From Methylobacterium sp. Leaf99 (GTDB taxonomy: Bacteria > Pseudomonadota > Alphaproteobacteria > Rhizobiales > Beijerinckiaceae), in NCBI RefSeq assembly GCF_001422375.1, contig NZ_LMMU01000007.1, forward strand, positions 63,006 to 127,005: a stretch of DNA of 64,000 bases, written 5' to 3'. Shown one piece after another: positions 45,348-53,574 of this stretch. The position numbers and the translations under genes are program-made. The notes beneath the pieces are model-generated. The model ran no database searches and had not been told where the DNA came from. It worked only from the letters and a program-made list of their open reading frames with translations. The stretch's first letter is position 1. Every line of letters starts with the position of its first letter.

Positions 45348-45992
45348 TCAGTCCGGTTCCGCCAGAAGCCCCTCGACGAACGGCGTCAGGCCGGTGCGGC
45401 GGTCGCGCTTCAGGCGCTCGGCGATGAGGATGCCCTCCAGCGAGCGGAAGGCGTCGTCGAGGTCGTCGTTGACGATGACGTAGTCGTACTCGCTCCAGCG
45501 CTGGATCTCGAGGCGGGCGTTGGCGAGGCGCTTCTCGATGGTGTCGGGCGAATCCTCGGCCCGGCGCTCCAGGCGGTGGCGGAGTTCCGCCAGGCTGGGC
45601 GGCAGGATGAACACCGTCACCACGTCGTGGCTGAGCTTGGCCCGCACCTGCCGGGTGCCCTGGTAGTCGATGTCGAAGATCATGTCCCGGCCGGCCCCCA
45701 GCACCTTCTCCACGGGCCTGCGCGGGGTGCCGTAGAAATTGCCGTGGACCTCGGCCCATTCGAGCAGGTTGTCGGCGGCGCGGAGGGCATCGAACGCCTC
45801 GCGGTCGATGAAGTTGTAGTGCTTGCCGTCGATCTCGGACGGGCGGCGGGCGCGGGTGGTCACCGAGATCGAGAGGTCGAGGCCCCATTTCGGATCGCCG
45901 GCGACGGCCCGGGTGAGTGTGGTCTTGCCCGCGCCGGAGGGCGAGGACAGGATGAGGATGAACCCGCGCCGCTCGATGGCCGTCGCCTGCAT
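45348..45992 (-). CDS. gmk: Guanylate kinase
   Basis: Gmk converts GMP and ATP to GDP and ADP, an essential nucleotide step. The 214-residue product has the P-loop SPSGAGKTTL (about 17-26), the GMP-binding SVTTRARRPSEIDGKHYNF (43-61), and the FIDREAFDALR and TPRRPVEKV blocks. RRAEDSPDTIEKRL is the lid. It lies 12 bases after the YicC stop, the typical yicC-gmk pair of alphaproteobacteria. Confidence 0.95.
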   Translation of the reverse strand: MQATAIERRGFILILSSPSGAGKTTLTRAVAGDPKWGLDLSISVTTRARRPSEIDGKHYNFIDREAFDALRAADNLLEWAEVHGNFYGTPRRPVEKVLGAGRDMIFDIDYQGTRQVRAKLSHDVVTVFILPPSLAELRHRLERRAEDSPDTIEKRLANARLEIQRWSEYDYVIVNDDLDDAFRSLEGILIAERLKRDRRTGLTPFVEGLLAEPD

Positions 45993-46003
45993 CGCAAAAA
46001 AAC

Positions 46004-46882
46004 CTACTCGACGTTCTGAACCTGCTCGCGGAATTGCTCCACCACGGCCTTCAAGTCGAGTCCGATCCGCGACAGCGTGATGTCGCCCGCCTTGGCGCAC
46101 AGGGTATTGGCCTCGCGGCCGAGCTCCTGGGCGAGGAAATCGAGCTTGCGCCCGATGGCGCCGCCCAGGGCCAGGAGGTCGGCGGCGCTGGCGAGATGGG
46201 CCCCGAGGCGGTCGAGTTCCTCCCGGACATCGGCCTTGGCCGCGAGGAGCACCGCCTCCTGGTGCAGGCGGTCGGGGTCGAGGTTGCCGATGGCGACGAG
46301 GGTCGAGACCGTGGCGGCGAGGCGCGCCCGTACGGCCTCGGGTTTCCGCGCCGGACACTCCTCGGCGGCGCGGGTCAGGCGGCTGATCTCGGCGAGCTGA
46401 CCCTCGATGATCCCCCGGAGCTGGCGCCCCTCGGCGCGGCGGGCCTCGACGAGGTCGGTGACGAGGCGCACCACCCCGGCGGCGAGGTCGCGGGCGAGGG
46501 CGTCGGCGTCGACGCCCGCCTCGTCCTCGGTCTCGATGACGCCGCGCAGGGCCAGGAGCCCGTCGAGGGTCGCCGGGGCGACGCCCTCGGGCCGCGGCAC
46601 CCGCGCCACCGCCGCCGCGAGCTCGGCCAGCAGCCCTTCGTTGATTCTGATGCGCGGGGCGGCGTCGGGGCGGGAGAGGTTGAGCGACAGCTGGCACTGC
46701 CCCCGCGCCAGGGTCTTTTGCAACGCGGTCCGGGCGACCTCCCCGGCCGCATCGTAGCCGTTGGGCACCCGCAGGCGCACCTCGAGGCCGCGCCCGTTCA
46801 CGGCGCGGACCTCCCAGGCCCACTGCACCGGCCCGGTGGTGCCCGTGGCCCGGGCGAACCCCGTCATGCTGGAGAGGATCAT
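46004..46882 (-). CDS. yicC: YicC-family endoribonuclease
   Basis: YicC-like proteins are conserved, and some have been shown to cleave RNA. The 292-residue product begins with the signature MILSSMTGFARATG. The C-terminal domain contains RLGAHLASAADLLALGGAIGRKLDFLAQELGREANTLCAKAGD, the DUF1732 hallmark with the final catalytic-looking E, R and N residues. It is between mltG and gmk on the same strand, with a 260-bp repeat-rich gap before it. Confidence 0.92.
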   Translation of the reverse strand: MILSSMTGFARATGTTGPVQWAWEVRAVNGRGLEVRLRVPNGYDAAGEVARTALQKTLARGQCQLSLNLSRPDAAPRIRINEGLLAELAAAVARVPRPEGVAPATLDGLLALRGVIETEDEAGVDADALARDLAAGVVRLVTDLVEARRAEGRQLRGIIEGQLAEISRLTRAAEECPARKPEAVRARLAATVSTLVAIGNLDPDRLHQEAVLLAAKADVREELDRLGAHLASAADLLALGGAIGRKLDFLAQELGREANTLCAKAGDITLSRIGLDLKAVVEQFREQVQNVE

Positions 46883-46924
46883 GGTTTTGGGGGACCGTGT
46901 TCGGAGGAAAGCCACACCGGTTGC

Positions 46925-47125
46925 CGCCCCCCTCTCCCCGCCGGGCGGGGAGAGGCCTGCCTGCACCCCGGCGTGCAGGCAGGGAGCGCAGGCGGAGCCG
47001 AAGCGGGGGTGAGGGGGTCTATCCGGTGGAGGCTCGTTCGGAGCCGCCCCCTCACCGTCGGCTGCCGCCTCGCCGCGCCGACGACGGGGTCGTCGCGGCC
47101 CTCTCCCCGCAAGCGGGGCGAGGGG
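46925..47125. repeat. Palindromic repeat mosaic between mltG and yicC
   Basis: Three hairpins lie in series. The first is CCTCTCCCCGC / GCGGGGAGAGG (46931-46955). The second is CCTGCCTGCAC / GTGCAGGCAGG (46956-46983). The third is CTCTCCCCGC with GCGGGGCGAGGGG (about 47101-47124). They are separated by GC-rich spacer. Such elements are scattered between genes in rhizobial genomes and may form RNA stems that protect or terminate transcripts. Confidence 0.7.
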
Positions 47126-47141
47126 ATGCACACGCCCCCCC

Positions 47142-48500
47142 TCACTGCGGCTTCAGCACCGGCACGTTCTTCGGCGAATTCAGATCGAAGGTCTTGTTGC
47201 GCAGGGGGTCGAGGCGGGTGCCCTCCGAGGCGTCGAAGGCCTTCGGGCGCGGCGCGGACGGATCGGCGCCGCCGGCGAAGTTGGTGTCGGCGGGGGCGTA
47301 GGCCGAGGCGCGGCCGGGGTCCGGATTCGGCTCGACCTTGTCGACGGCGGCGTCCGGGGTCGGGGCCTGGCGGGCGCGCTCGACCTGGCGCCAGCGGGCG
47401 ACGTTGCGCGAGTGGCCTTCAAGCGTCTCGGCGAAGGCGTGGCCGCCGGTGCCGTCGGCGACGAAGAACAGGTCCTTGGTGCGCGACGGGTTGGCGACGG
47501 CTTCGAGCGCCGCGCGGCCCGGATTGGCGATGGGGCCCGGCGGCAGGCCCTCGATGACGTAGGTGTTGTAGGGCGTGGCCCGCTCGATCTCCGTGCGCTG
47601 GATGCCGCGCCCGAGGGTGCCGCGTCCGCCCACCAGCCCGTACACGATGGTCGGGTCCGATTGCAGCTTCATGCGCTTGTTGAGGCGGTTGACGAACACC
47701 CCGGCGACGCGGGGCCGCTCGTCGGCGCGCCCGGTCTCCTTCTCGACGATGGAGGCCAGCGTCACCATCTCGGCCGGGGTCTTGACCGGGATCTCGGCGG
47801 AGCGGCGCTTCCAGATGTCGGCCAACACCTCGCGCTGCTTCGCGCGCATGAGGTTGACGATCTGCTGGCGGGTGGCGCCGCGCTCGAACTTGTAGGTGTC
47901 GGGCAGGAGCGCGCCCTCGGCCGGGATCTCGTTGATGTCGCCGGAGAGAATGTCGTTGTCGTTGAGCCGCGCCACGATCTGCTCGCTCGTCAGCCCCTCC
48001 GGGAAGGTGACGGCGTGCTGGACCTGCCGGCCCGACGACAGGGTCTCGATGGCGTCGTTGATGCTGGCATGGGCCTTGAACGTGTACTCGCCGGCCTTGA
48101 GGGCCTTGCCGCTCAGGCGGGCGGCCCACTCGAACAGGGCCGTGTGGGTGATGACGCCCTCGCGCGACAGGGCCTCGCCGATTTCCGAGGTGCCGCTGCG
48201 GGGCGAGATCACCACGACCTTGTCGGCGGGCAGCGGCCCCGGCTCCTTCACCTGGCGCTCGAACAGGGTCATGCCGATCATCACGCCGATGGCCAGCACC
48301 ACCGACAGGGTGAGCAGCCCGGAGACCGTGGCGAGCAGGCCGCCCCGGCGGCGCTCGGGCAGGTCCGGCGGCGGCGGCGCGGCCGTGGGCTTGATCGCCT
48401 CGCTCGGGCTGCGCGGCAGGGCGCGCTGGGGCAGAGCCCGCTCCTCGGAGGCGGCCGGCACGGGCTCGGGGTTCGGGCGCTTGCGGAAGAACATGGACAT
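47142..48500 (-). CDS. mltG: Endolytic transglycosylase MltG
   Basis: MltG cleaves nascent peptidoglycan glycan strands and sets their length at the inner membrane. The 452-residue product has a proline-rich cytoplasmic N-terminus, one membrane helix (about 55-78, LLATVSGLLTLSVVLAIGVMIGMTL), a LysM-like domain and the YceG domain. The catalytic glutamate is in MVTLASIVEKETG, and the LQSDPTIVYGL motif is present. The C-terminal tail is Pro/Ala/Asp-rich. Two ATG codons are close; the first is chosen. In most relatives it directly follows fabF, but here an insert of about 1.3 kb separates them. Confidence 0.92.
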   Translation of the reverse strand: MSMFFRKRPNPEPVPAASEERALPQRALPRSPSEAIKPTAAPPPPDLPERRRGGLLATVSGLLTLSVVLAIGVMIGMTLFERQVKEPGPLPADKVVVISPRSGTSEIGEALSREGVITHTALFEWAARLSGKALKAGEYTFKAHASINDAIETLSSGRQVQHAVTFPEGLTSEQIVARLNDNDILSGDINEIPAEGALLPDTYKFERGATRQQIVNLMRAKQREVLADIWKRRSAEIPVKTPAEMVTLASIVEKETGRADERPRVAGVFVNRLNKRMKLQSDPTIVYGLVGGRGTLGRGIQRTEIERATPYNTYVIEGLPPGPIANPGRAALEAVANPSRTKDLFFVADGTGGHAFAETLEGHSRNVARWRQVERARQAPTPDAAVDKVEPNPDPGRASAYAPADTNFAGGADPSAPRPKAFDASEGTRLDPLRNKTFDLNSPKNVPVLKPQ

Positions 48501-48825
48501 CCTGTTCGGGCCTAGGGCCCCCTCCCCCCGTCCTTTGCAGGGCATGGGGCATGCTCGCGCGACGCCGGGCGGGCGCGAGGGGCTGACCGTTAAGCGTGCG
48601 AGCTTAGTCGGTTTTGTGGCGAAATGGGGGATTTGCGGAAGGGGCGAAGGAACACGGCGTGCGCGTGCCCTCCGATGTTCGGACGCGGCCGAGTGGCGAC
48701 GTTTCTGACCCGCCGCCCACGATACCCTTCCGCCTATCGCGGACCTAGACAGGGGTCGGGAAGGCTTCTTTCATGGTCAAGGTCGTGCCCGTATGATCTA
48801 AACGAAGACGATCCCTCTTGAAGGT
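48501..48825. other. Intergenic region between mltG and the low-GC insert
   Basis: No gene is supported. The sequence becomes steadily less GC-rich toward 48800, which marks the right edge of the host-like DNA. It may contain a promoter for mltG because the operon is interrupted here. Confidence 0.35.
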
Positions 48826-49194
48826 ATGAGGACCATCGAGATGAGACGCGGAAACATCATTGCTGGATTTTTGCTGACTCCGTTCTTTATCATGTTAGTA
48901 TTCTTGATCGCACGACAACCGATAGGTTGTCCGGGTGATAACGGGGCGTTTATAATTGTATATGTTTTTAGCTGTTTAATGGGTATGGGCAGTTTTTTGT
49001 ATTTGATCACCAAGAATGGGGCGCATCTTCAAAAGTCAGCCCCAATTACATTTGCAATCAGGCACATCAATGTTCTTCGGGCGATTGTATTTATTTTGAG
49101 CGTTCTTGTAGCTCTTTCGGTAGCCTTCGCGCCGAAAAAGCCCATCACGCCGACGAAGGATGCGCAAACCCGTCCACCTTCACTGCGCCTGTAG
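48826..49194 (+). CDS. Small low-GC membrane protein, 122 residues, unknown
   Basis: I do not recognise this protein. It has three likely membrane helices, at about 12-29, 42-62 and 85-104, and a short hydrophilic tail. Its codon use and base composition (well under 55% GC, with many ATT, TTT and ATA codons) differ sharply from all neighbours, pointing to transfer from a different genome. It runs against the direction of the surrounding operon. No RBS stands out before ATG 48826, and an ATG at 48841 is also possible. It is probably cargo of a small integrated element. Confidence 0.5.
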   Translation: MRTIEMRRGNIIAGFLLTPFFIMLVFLIARQPIGCPGDNGAFIIVYVFSCLMGMGSFLYLITKNGAHLQKSAPITFAIRHINVLRAIVFILSVLVALSVAFAPKKPITPTKDAQTRPPSLRL

Positions 49195-49413
49195 CAGGCG
49201 GGACAGCATCGGCTTGGCCCTGGCGGGAACACTGCGCTCAAGTTGCACAGCGATAGATCGTTGCGCGGCGTAAGATTGTAAATATAAAAGTAAATGATAC
49301 TGCGTTCGACGCAGTATCGGCTCTCCGTGCCTCCATGGAGGCAACATTTGCGTCAAATAATAGGACTGCAATGCTAAGCGGTATAAAATTGCATTATTGA
49401 CCGATAGTCGTGT
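49195..49413. other. Low-GC noncoding segment with two palindromes
   Basis: This part holds a hairpin GATACTGCGT / ACGCAGTATC with a TCG loop (49296-49318). It also holds a perfect 14-bp palindrome GCCTCCATGGAGGC (49329-49342). The flanks are AT-rich. A 63-residue minus-strand frame at 49180-49371 ends with an Arg/Leu-rich stretch that I cannot assign. Confidence 0.45.
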
Positions 49414-49586
49414 TCAATCCACCCGCCGCATCACCAAGCTCGCATTCGTCCCACCAAATCCAAAAGAGTTCGACAGCACGACATCCACCCGCTTGCGCTT
49501 GGCCTCGTGCGGTACGCGGCCGTTAGCGGTGTCCACCGAGGGGGTGTCGAAGTTGAGGGGCGGCGGCAGGACGCCATCGCGGATCG
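49414..49586 (-). pseudogene. Second, diverged copy of the fabF 3' end
   Basis: The reading frame SIRDGVLPPPLNFDTPSVDT, then NGRVPHEAKRKRVDVV, then LSNSFGFGGTNASLVMRRVD-stop matches the last 57 residues of FabF (49783-49955). Changes are mostly at third positions, so the copy has been under selection or comes from a related paralogue. The last 42 bases are identical to the intact gene (49414-49455 vs 49783-49824). The upstream part of the gene is absent and replaced by repeat DNA, so it cannot make a ketosynthase. Confidence 0.85.
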
Positions 49587-49602
49587 AGCGGCCGCGACGC
49601 GC

Positions 49603-49625
49603 CCCCTCTCCTTCCAGGAGAGGGG
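49603..49625. repeat. Palindrome of the 55.7-kb repeat family
   Basis: A perfect CCCCTCTCCT-TCC-AGGAGAGGGG hairpin. The same core occurs at 55816-55836 (inverted) and 55887-55907, so this repeat family also marks the fabF insert. Confidence 0.8.
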
Positions 49626-49782
49626 ACCCGCGCTGCACCTCATACCGCAGCGGTCTAGGCGATGGGCCGCACTGAATCGTCGGGGATGGTCTCGAAGAGG
49701 CAAGCACCCCTTTCGGGCAAGCACAGCGTCCGAAGAGGTTCTGATCAGTCGTCAGAGATCGGACTGATGGGAGGCTTTGGCC

Positions 49783-51045
49783 TCAATCCACCCGCCGCAT
49801 CACCAAGCTCGCATTCGTCCCACCGAACCCGAACGAATTCGACAGCACGACATCGACGCGCTTGCGCTTGGCCTCGTGCGGCACGAGGTCGATGGCGGTG
49901 ACCACGGACGGGTTGTCGAGGTTGAGGGTCGGCGGCAGGACGCCGTCGCGGATGGTCAACACCGAGAAGATGGCTTCCACGGCGCCGGCGGCGCCGAGCA
50001 GGTGGCCGATGGCGGATTTGGTGGAAGACATGGCGGCGTTGGCGGCGTGGTCGCCGAGCAGGCGCTCCACGGCCTTCAGCTCGAGTTCGTCGCCCATGGG
50101 CGTCGAGGTGCCGTGGGCGTTGATGTAGTCGATGTCGGAGGCCCGGATGCCGGCGCGCTTGACGGCGGCGCTCATGCAGCGGAAGGCGCCGTCGCCGTCG
50201 GGGGCCGGCGAGGTGATGTGGTAGGCGTCGCCCGTGAGGCCGTAGCCGACCACCTCGGCGTAGATCTTCGCGCCGCGGGCCTTCGCGTGCTCGTACTCCT
50301 CCAGCACGACGACGCCGGCGCCCTCGCCCATGACGAAGCCGTCGCGGTCCCGGTCGTAGGGGCGCGAGGCGCGGGTCGGGTCGTCGTTGAAGCCGGTGGA
50401 AAGGGCGCGGCAGGCGGCGAAGCCCGCGAGCGCGAGGCGGTTCACCGGTGATTCGGCGCCGCCCGCCACCATGACGTCGGCATCGCCGAACTGGATCAGC
50501 CGGGCGGCGTCGCCGATGGCGTGGGCGCCCGTGGAGCAGGCGGTGACGACGGAGTGATTCGGGCCCTTGAGGCCGTGGGCGATGGAGACCTGGCCCGAGG
50601 CCAGGTTGATGATCCGGCCGGGGATGAAGAACGGCGAGATCCGGCGCGGACCCTTGTCGTGCAGGGTCACGGACGCGTCGTAGATGCCGCCGATGCCGCC
50701 GATGCCCGAGCCGATCATCACGCCCGTGGCGCACTGGTCTTCGTGGCTCTTCGGGTGCCAGTCGGCGTCGTCGAGGGCCTGGCCGGCGGCCGCCATGGCG
50801 TAGACGATGAACGGATCGACCTTGCGCTGCTCCTTCGCCTCCATCCAGGCATCCGGATCGAAGGTGTCGTTGGAGCCGTCGCCGAACGGCACGGAACAGG
50901 CGATGCGGCAGGCGAGGTCGTCGACGGGGAAGGCCGTGACCACCTTGGCCGCCGACTCACCCGCGATCAACCGGCTCCAGGTGGCCTCGACCCCGCTGGC
51001 CAGCGGCGTCACCATGCCCAAACCCGTCACCACTACCCGACGCAT
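49783..51045 (-). CDS. fabF: Beta-ketoacyl-ACP synthase II (FabF)
   Basis: FabF extends the acyl chain by condensing acyl-ACP with malonyl-ACP. The 420-residue product has the catalytic cysteine in NHSVVTACSTGAHAIG and the two histidines in NAHGTSTPMGDELEL and AIGHLLGAAG. The C-terminus SNSFGFGGTNASLVM is complete. The start ATG is followed by RRVVVTGLGMVTPLASG, the normal beginning; an ATG eight codons upstream is also in frame. It is part of the fabD-fabG-acpP-fabF cluster, and its 3' end has been duplicated just downstream. Confidence 0.95.
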   Translation of the reverse strand: MRRVVVTGLGMVTPLASGVEATWSRLIAGESAAKVVTAFPVDDLACRIACSVPFGDGSNDTFDPDAWMEAKEQRKVDPFIVYAMAAAGQALDDADWHPKSHEDQCATGVMIGSGIGGIGGIYDASVTLHDKGPRRISPFFIPGRIINLASGQVSIAHGLKGPNHSVVTACSTGAHAIGDAARLIQFGDADVMVAGGAESPVNRLALAGFAACRALSTGFNDDPTRASRPYDRDRDGFVMGEGAGVVVLEEYEHAKARGAKIYAEVVGYGLTGDAYHITSPAPDGDGAFRCMSAAVKRAGIRASDIDYINAHGTSTPMGDELELKAVERLLGDHAANAAMSSTKSAIGHLLGAAGAVEAIFSVLTIRDGVLPPTLNLDNPSVVTAIDLVPHEAKRKRVDVVLSNSFGFGGTNASLVMRRVD

Positions 51046-51132
51046 CGCGCTATCCCGAACCGGTCCCATCGTGAAACGAACGGCGCGCGGGGTCTGGCCG
51101 ACCCCGCATCCGGCGCCTCGTCTCGGTGTGAA

Positions 51133-51369
51133 TTAGGCGGAGTTCTTCTCGAGGAACTTCACCGCGTCGCCGACCGTCTGGATGGTCTCGGCGGCGTCGT
51201 CGGGGATCTCGACGTTGAATTCCTCCTCGAACGCCATCACGAGCTCGACGGTGTCGAGGCTGTCGGCGCCGAGATCATCGATGAAGTTCGCGCCCTCGAC
51301 CACCTTCTCCGGCTCGACGCCGAGGTGTTCGACAACGATCTTCTTCACGCGCTCAGCGATATCGCTCAT
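51133..51369 (-). CDS. acpP: Acyl carrier protein
   Basis: AcpP carries growing fatty acids on a phosphopantetheine arm. The 78-residue product has the attachment serine S37 in [13 protein letters not shown], and an acidic surface throughout. Its ATG lies 87 bases before fabF. It has its own long upstream region (51370-51693). Confidence 0.96.
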   Translation of the reverse strand: MSDIAERVKKIVVEHLGVEPEKVVEGANFIDDLGADSLDTVELVMAFEEEFNVEIPDDAAETIQTVGDAVKFLEKNSA

Positions 51370-51693
51370 CGGTCTTGGTCCTTAGCTCTTCAAGAGTCGT
51401 GATGGTGTCGCCGTGGCCGCCGGCCCGTGACCGGTTGTGCTGGTCCGGGATGCGGCCGGTGTGTTCGCTCGCGCGCGTTTCGGGTGGCCCTCGGGCGAGT
51501 GGTCCTCGACCTGGTCCACATCGTTATGGGAATCTCCGCAACACGCCGAACCGTCAACCCCCCTCGCACGGCAGGCGGGGTGTTAACACAGGGTTCCTGC
51601 CCTGGCGAGGCCCGGTTCACAAGCCGTTCATCGCCGTGGCTTTTTCCGCCCGCCCGGGGCTTTTGCGGGTGTGCGGTGCAGCAAAGCTTGCCC
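51370..51693. promoter_or_regulatory. acpP promoter region with GTGTTAACAC palindrome
   Basis: The 324-bp gap between fabG and acpP holds a perfect 10-bp palindrome GTGTTAACAC at 51580-51589, about 210 bases before the acpP start. It could be a repressor site, but 10 bp is short. I see no gene in the gap. A GC-rich hairpin-like stretch near 51650-51690 may end the fabG message. Confidence 0.4.
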
Positions 51694-52434
51694 TCACACC
51701 ATCGCCATGCCGCCGTTGACGTGGAGGGTCTGGCCGGTGACGTAGCCGGCCTCGTCGGAGGCGAGGTAGAGGGTGGCGGCGGCGATCTCAGGCCCGGTGC
51801 CGAGGCGGTTCATGGGCACGCGGGTGAGGATGCCCTCGCGCTGCTTGTCGTTGAGCGCATCCGTCATCGGCGAGGTGATGAAGCCCGGCGCGATGCAGTT
51901 GACCGTGAGGTTGCGGGTGGCGACCTCGGCCGCCATGGCCTTGGTCATGCCGACGAGGCCGGCCTTGGCGGCGGCGTAGTTCACCTGCCCCGGATTGCCC
52001 GTGGTGCCGACCACCGATCCGATGTTGACGATGCGGCCGTGGCGGCGCTTCATCATGCCCTTCACGGCGGCCCGGGACAGGCGGAAGGCGGCCGTGAGGT
52101 TGACGGCGATGACCGCGTCCCATTCGTCGTCCTTCATCCGCAGGACGAGGTTGTCGCGGGTGATGCCGGCGTTGTTCACCAGCACGTCGAGGCCGCCCAT
52201 GGCCGCCTCCGCCGCCGGCACCAGGGCCTCCACCGCCGCCTTGTCGGAGAGGTCGCACTCGACGATGTGGAGGCGCTCCCCCCCGAGGTCGGCCACGAGG
52301 GCTTCGAGGGCCGGGCGCCGGGTGCCCGACACCGTTACGGTGGCCCCTTGCGCGTGCAGGGTCCTGGCGATGGCGCCGCCGAGGCCGCCCGTGGCGCCGG
52401 TGACGAGGGCCCTGCGGCCGGTGAGATCGAACAT
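51694..52434 (-). CDS. fabG: 3-oxoacyl-ACP reductase (FabG)
   Basis: FabG reduces 3-oxoacyl-ACP to 3-hydroxyacyl-ACP with NADPH. The 246-residue SDR has the cofactor loop TGATGGLGGAIA (about 12-23), NNAG in the middle, and the catalytic Ser-Tyr-Lys in NIGSVVGTTGNPGQVNYAAAKAGL. It lies 14 bases after fabD, in the same operon. Confidence 0.95.
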   Translation of the reverse strand: MFDLTGRRALVTGATGGLGGAIARTLHAQGATVTVSGTRRPALEALVADLGGERLHIVECDLSDKAAVEALVPAAEAAMGGLDVLVNNAGITRDNLVLRMKDDEWDAVIAVNLTAAFRLSRAAVKGMMKRRHGRIVNIGSVVGTTGNPGQVNYAAAKAGLVGMTKAMAAEVATRNLTVNCIAPGFITSPMTDALNDKQREGILTRVPMNRLGTGPEIAAATLYLASDEAGYVTGQTLHVNGGMAMV

Positions 52435-52448
52435 GGGTCGTCCTGTGC

Positions 52449-53387
52449 TCAGAAGGTGGGGAACGCGGTGACGTCCTCGGGGGTGCCGACGGCGCTCGCC
52501 GCCGCCCCCGGCGCGATGCGCTTGACGAGGCCGGTGAGCACCTTGCCGGTGCCGATCTCGTTGAAGATGTCGATGCCGGCCGCCGCCATGGCGGCGACGC
52601 CCTCGCGCCAGCGCACGGTCCCGGTGACCTGGGCCACCAGGGCGTCGCGGATGGCGTCGCGGTCGGTGACCGGGGCGGCCAGCACGTTAACGTAGACCGG
52701 CACCACGGGACTGTGCATGGCGACGTCGCCCAGAGCGGCCCGCATGGCCTCGGCGGCCGGGGCCATGAGCCGGCAGTGGAACGGTGCCGAGACGTTGAGC
52801 ATCACCGCGCGCTTGATCCCGCGCGCCTGCGCCAGGGCCACGGCGCGCTCCACGGCAGCCCGGTCGCCCGACAGCACCACCTGGCCGCCGCCGTTGTCGT
52901 TGGCGACATCGCACACGGCGCCCTCCCGCGCCTCCTCGGCGATGGCCTGGGCGGCCTCGATCTCGGCGCCGATGAGGGCCGCCATGGCGCCCGCCCCCGG
53001 CGCCACCGCCGCCTGCATCGCCTGCCCGCGGATACGCAGCAACCGCGCCGCGTCGGCGATGGAGAAGGTGCCGGCGGCGGCGAGGGCCGTGTACTCGCCC
53101 AGCGAGTGGCCGGCGACGCAGGCCACGTCGCGCCGGAGGTCGAGGCCGCGCTCGGCCTCCAGTACCCGCAGGGTCGCGAGGGACGCGGCCATCAGGGCCG
53201 GCTGGGCGTTGGCCGTGAGGGTGAGTTCCTCCACCGGCCCCTCGAACATCAGGCGCGAGAGATTCTGGCCCAACGCCGCATCGACTTCCTCGAACACGGC
53301 GCGGGCCTGCGGGAAGCCGTCGGCGAGCGCCTTGCCCATGCCGACGGCCTGGCTGCCCTGGCCCGGAAAGATGAGTGCGCGCGCCAT
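52449..53387 (-). CDS. fabD: Malonyl-CoA:ACP transacylase (FabD)
   Basis: FabD moves malonyl from CoA to AcpP. The 312-residue product has the FPGQGSQAVGMG start, the catalytic serine S95 in GHSLGEYTAL, the active histidine in NVSAPFHCRLM, and IFNEIGTGKVLTGLVKRI at the end. An ATG 12 codons upstream is in frame but less likely. It is the first gene of the fabD-fabG-acpP-fabF cluster. Confidence 0.95.
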   Translation of the reverse strand: MARALIFPGQGSQAVGMGKALADGFPQARAVFEEVDAALGQNLSRLMFEGPVEELTLTANAQPALMAASLATLRVLEAERGLDLRRDVACVAGHSLGEYTALAAAGTFSIADAARLLRIRGQAMQAAVAPGAGAMAALIGAEIEAAQAIAEEAREGAVCDVANDNGGGQVVLSGDRAAVERAVALAQARGIKRAVMLNVSAPFHCRLMAPAAEAMRAALGDVAMHSPVVPVYVNVLAAPVTDRDAIRDALVAQVTGTVRWREGVAAMAAAGIDIFNEIGTGKVLTGLVKRIAPGAAASAVGTPEDVTAFPTF

Positions 53388-53574
53388 GGATTCCCCGTCC
53401 CGGAAAGGGCGGCCCACTCGCATCGCGGGACGCGCAAGTCAATCACGCGTCGCAAAATGGCACGGTTCACCTCGTCCGGGGCCGCGCACGGGATTTGCGC
53501 GGAGCCCCCCGTCCGGCCGCCGCGATGTTCCAGAGCGTTTCGTTCTGCCACGGCGACCCAGGAGCCGTCCCGCC

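Larger units (their letters stand above)
49414..49824. repeat. Perfect 42-bp direct repeat at both fabF 3' ends
   Basis: The repeat copies are 49414-49455 and 49783-49824, separated by 327 bases. Each begins with the fabF stop codon on the minus strand. Identical ends with diverged flanking copies is the pattern left by site-specific integration into a gene's 3' end, or by a short gene conversion. Confidence 0.8.
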
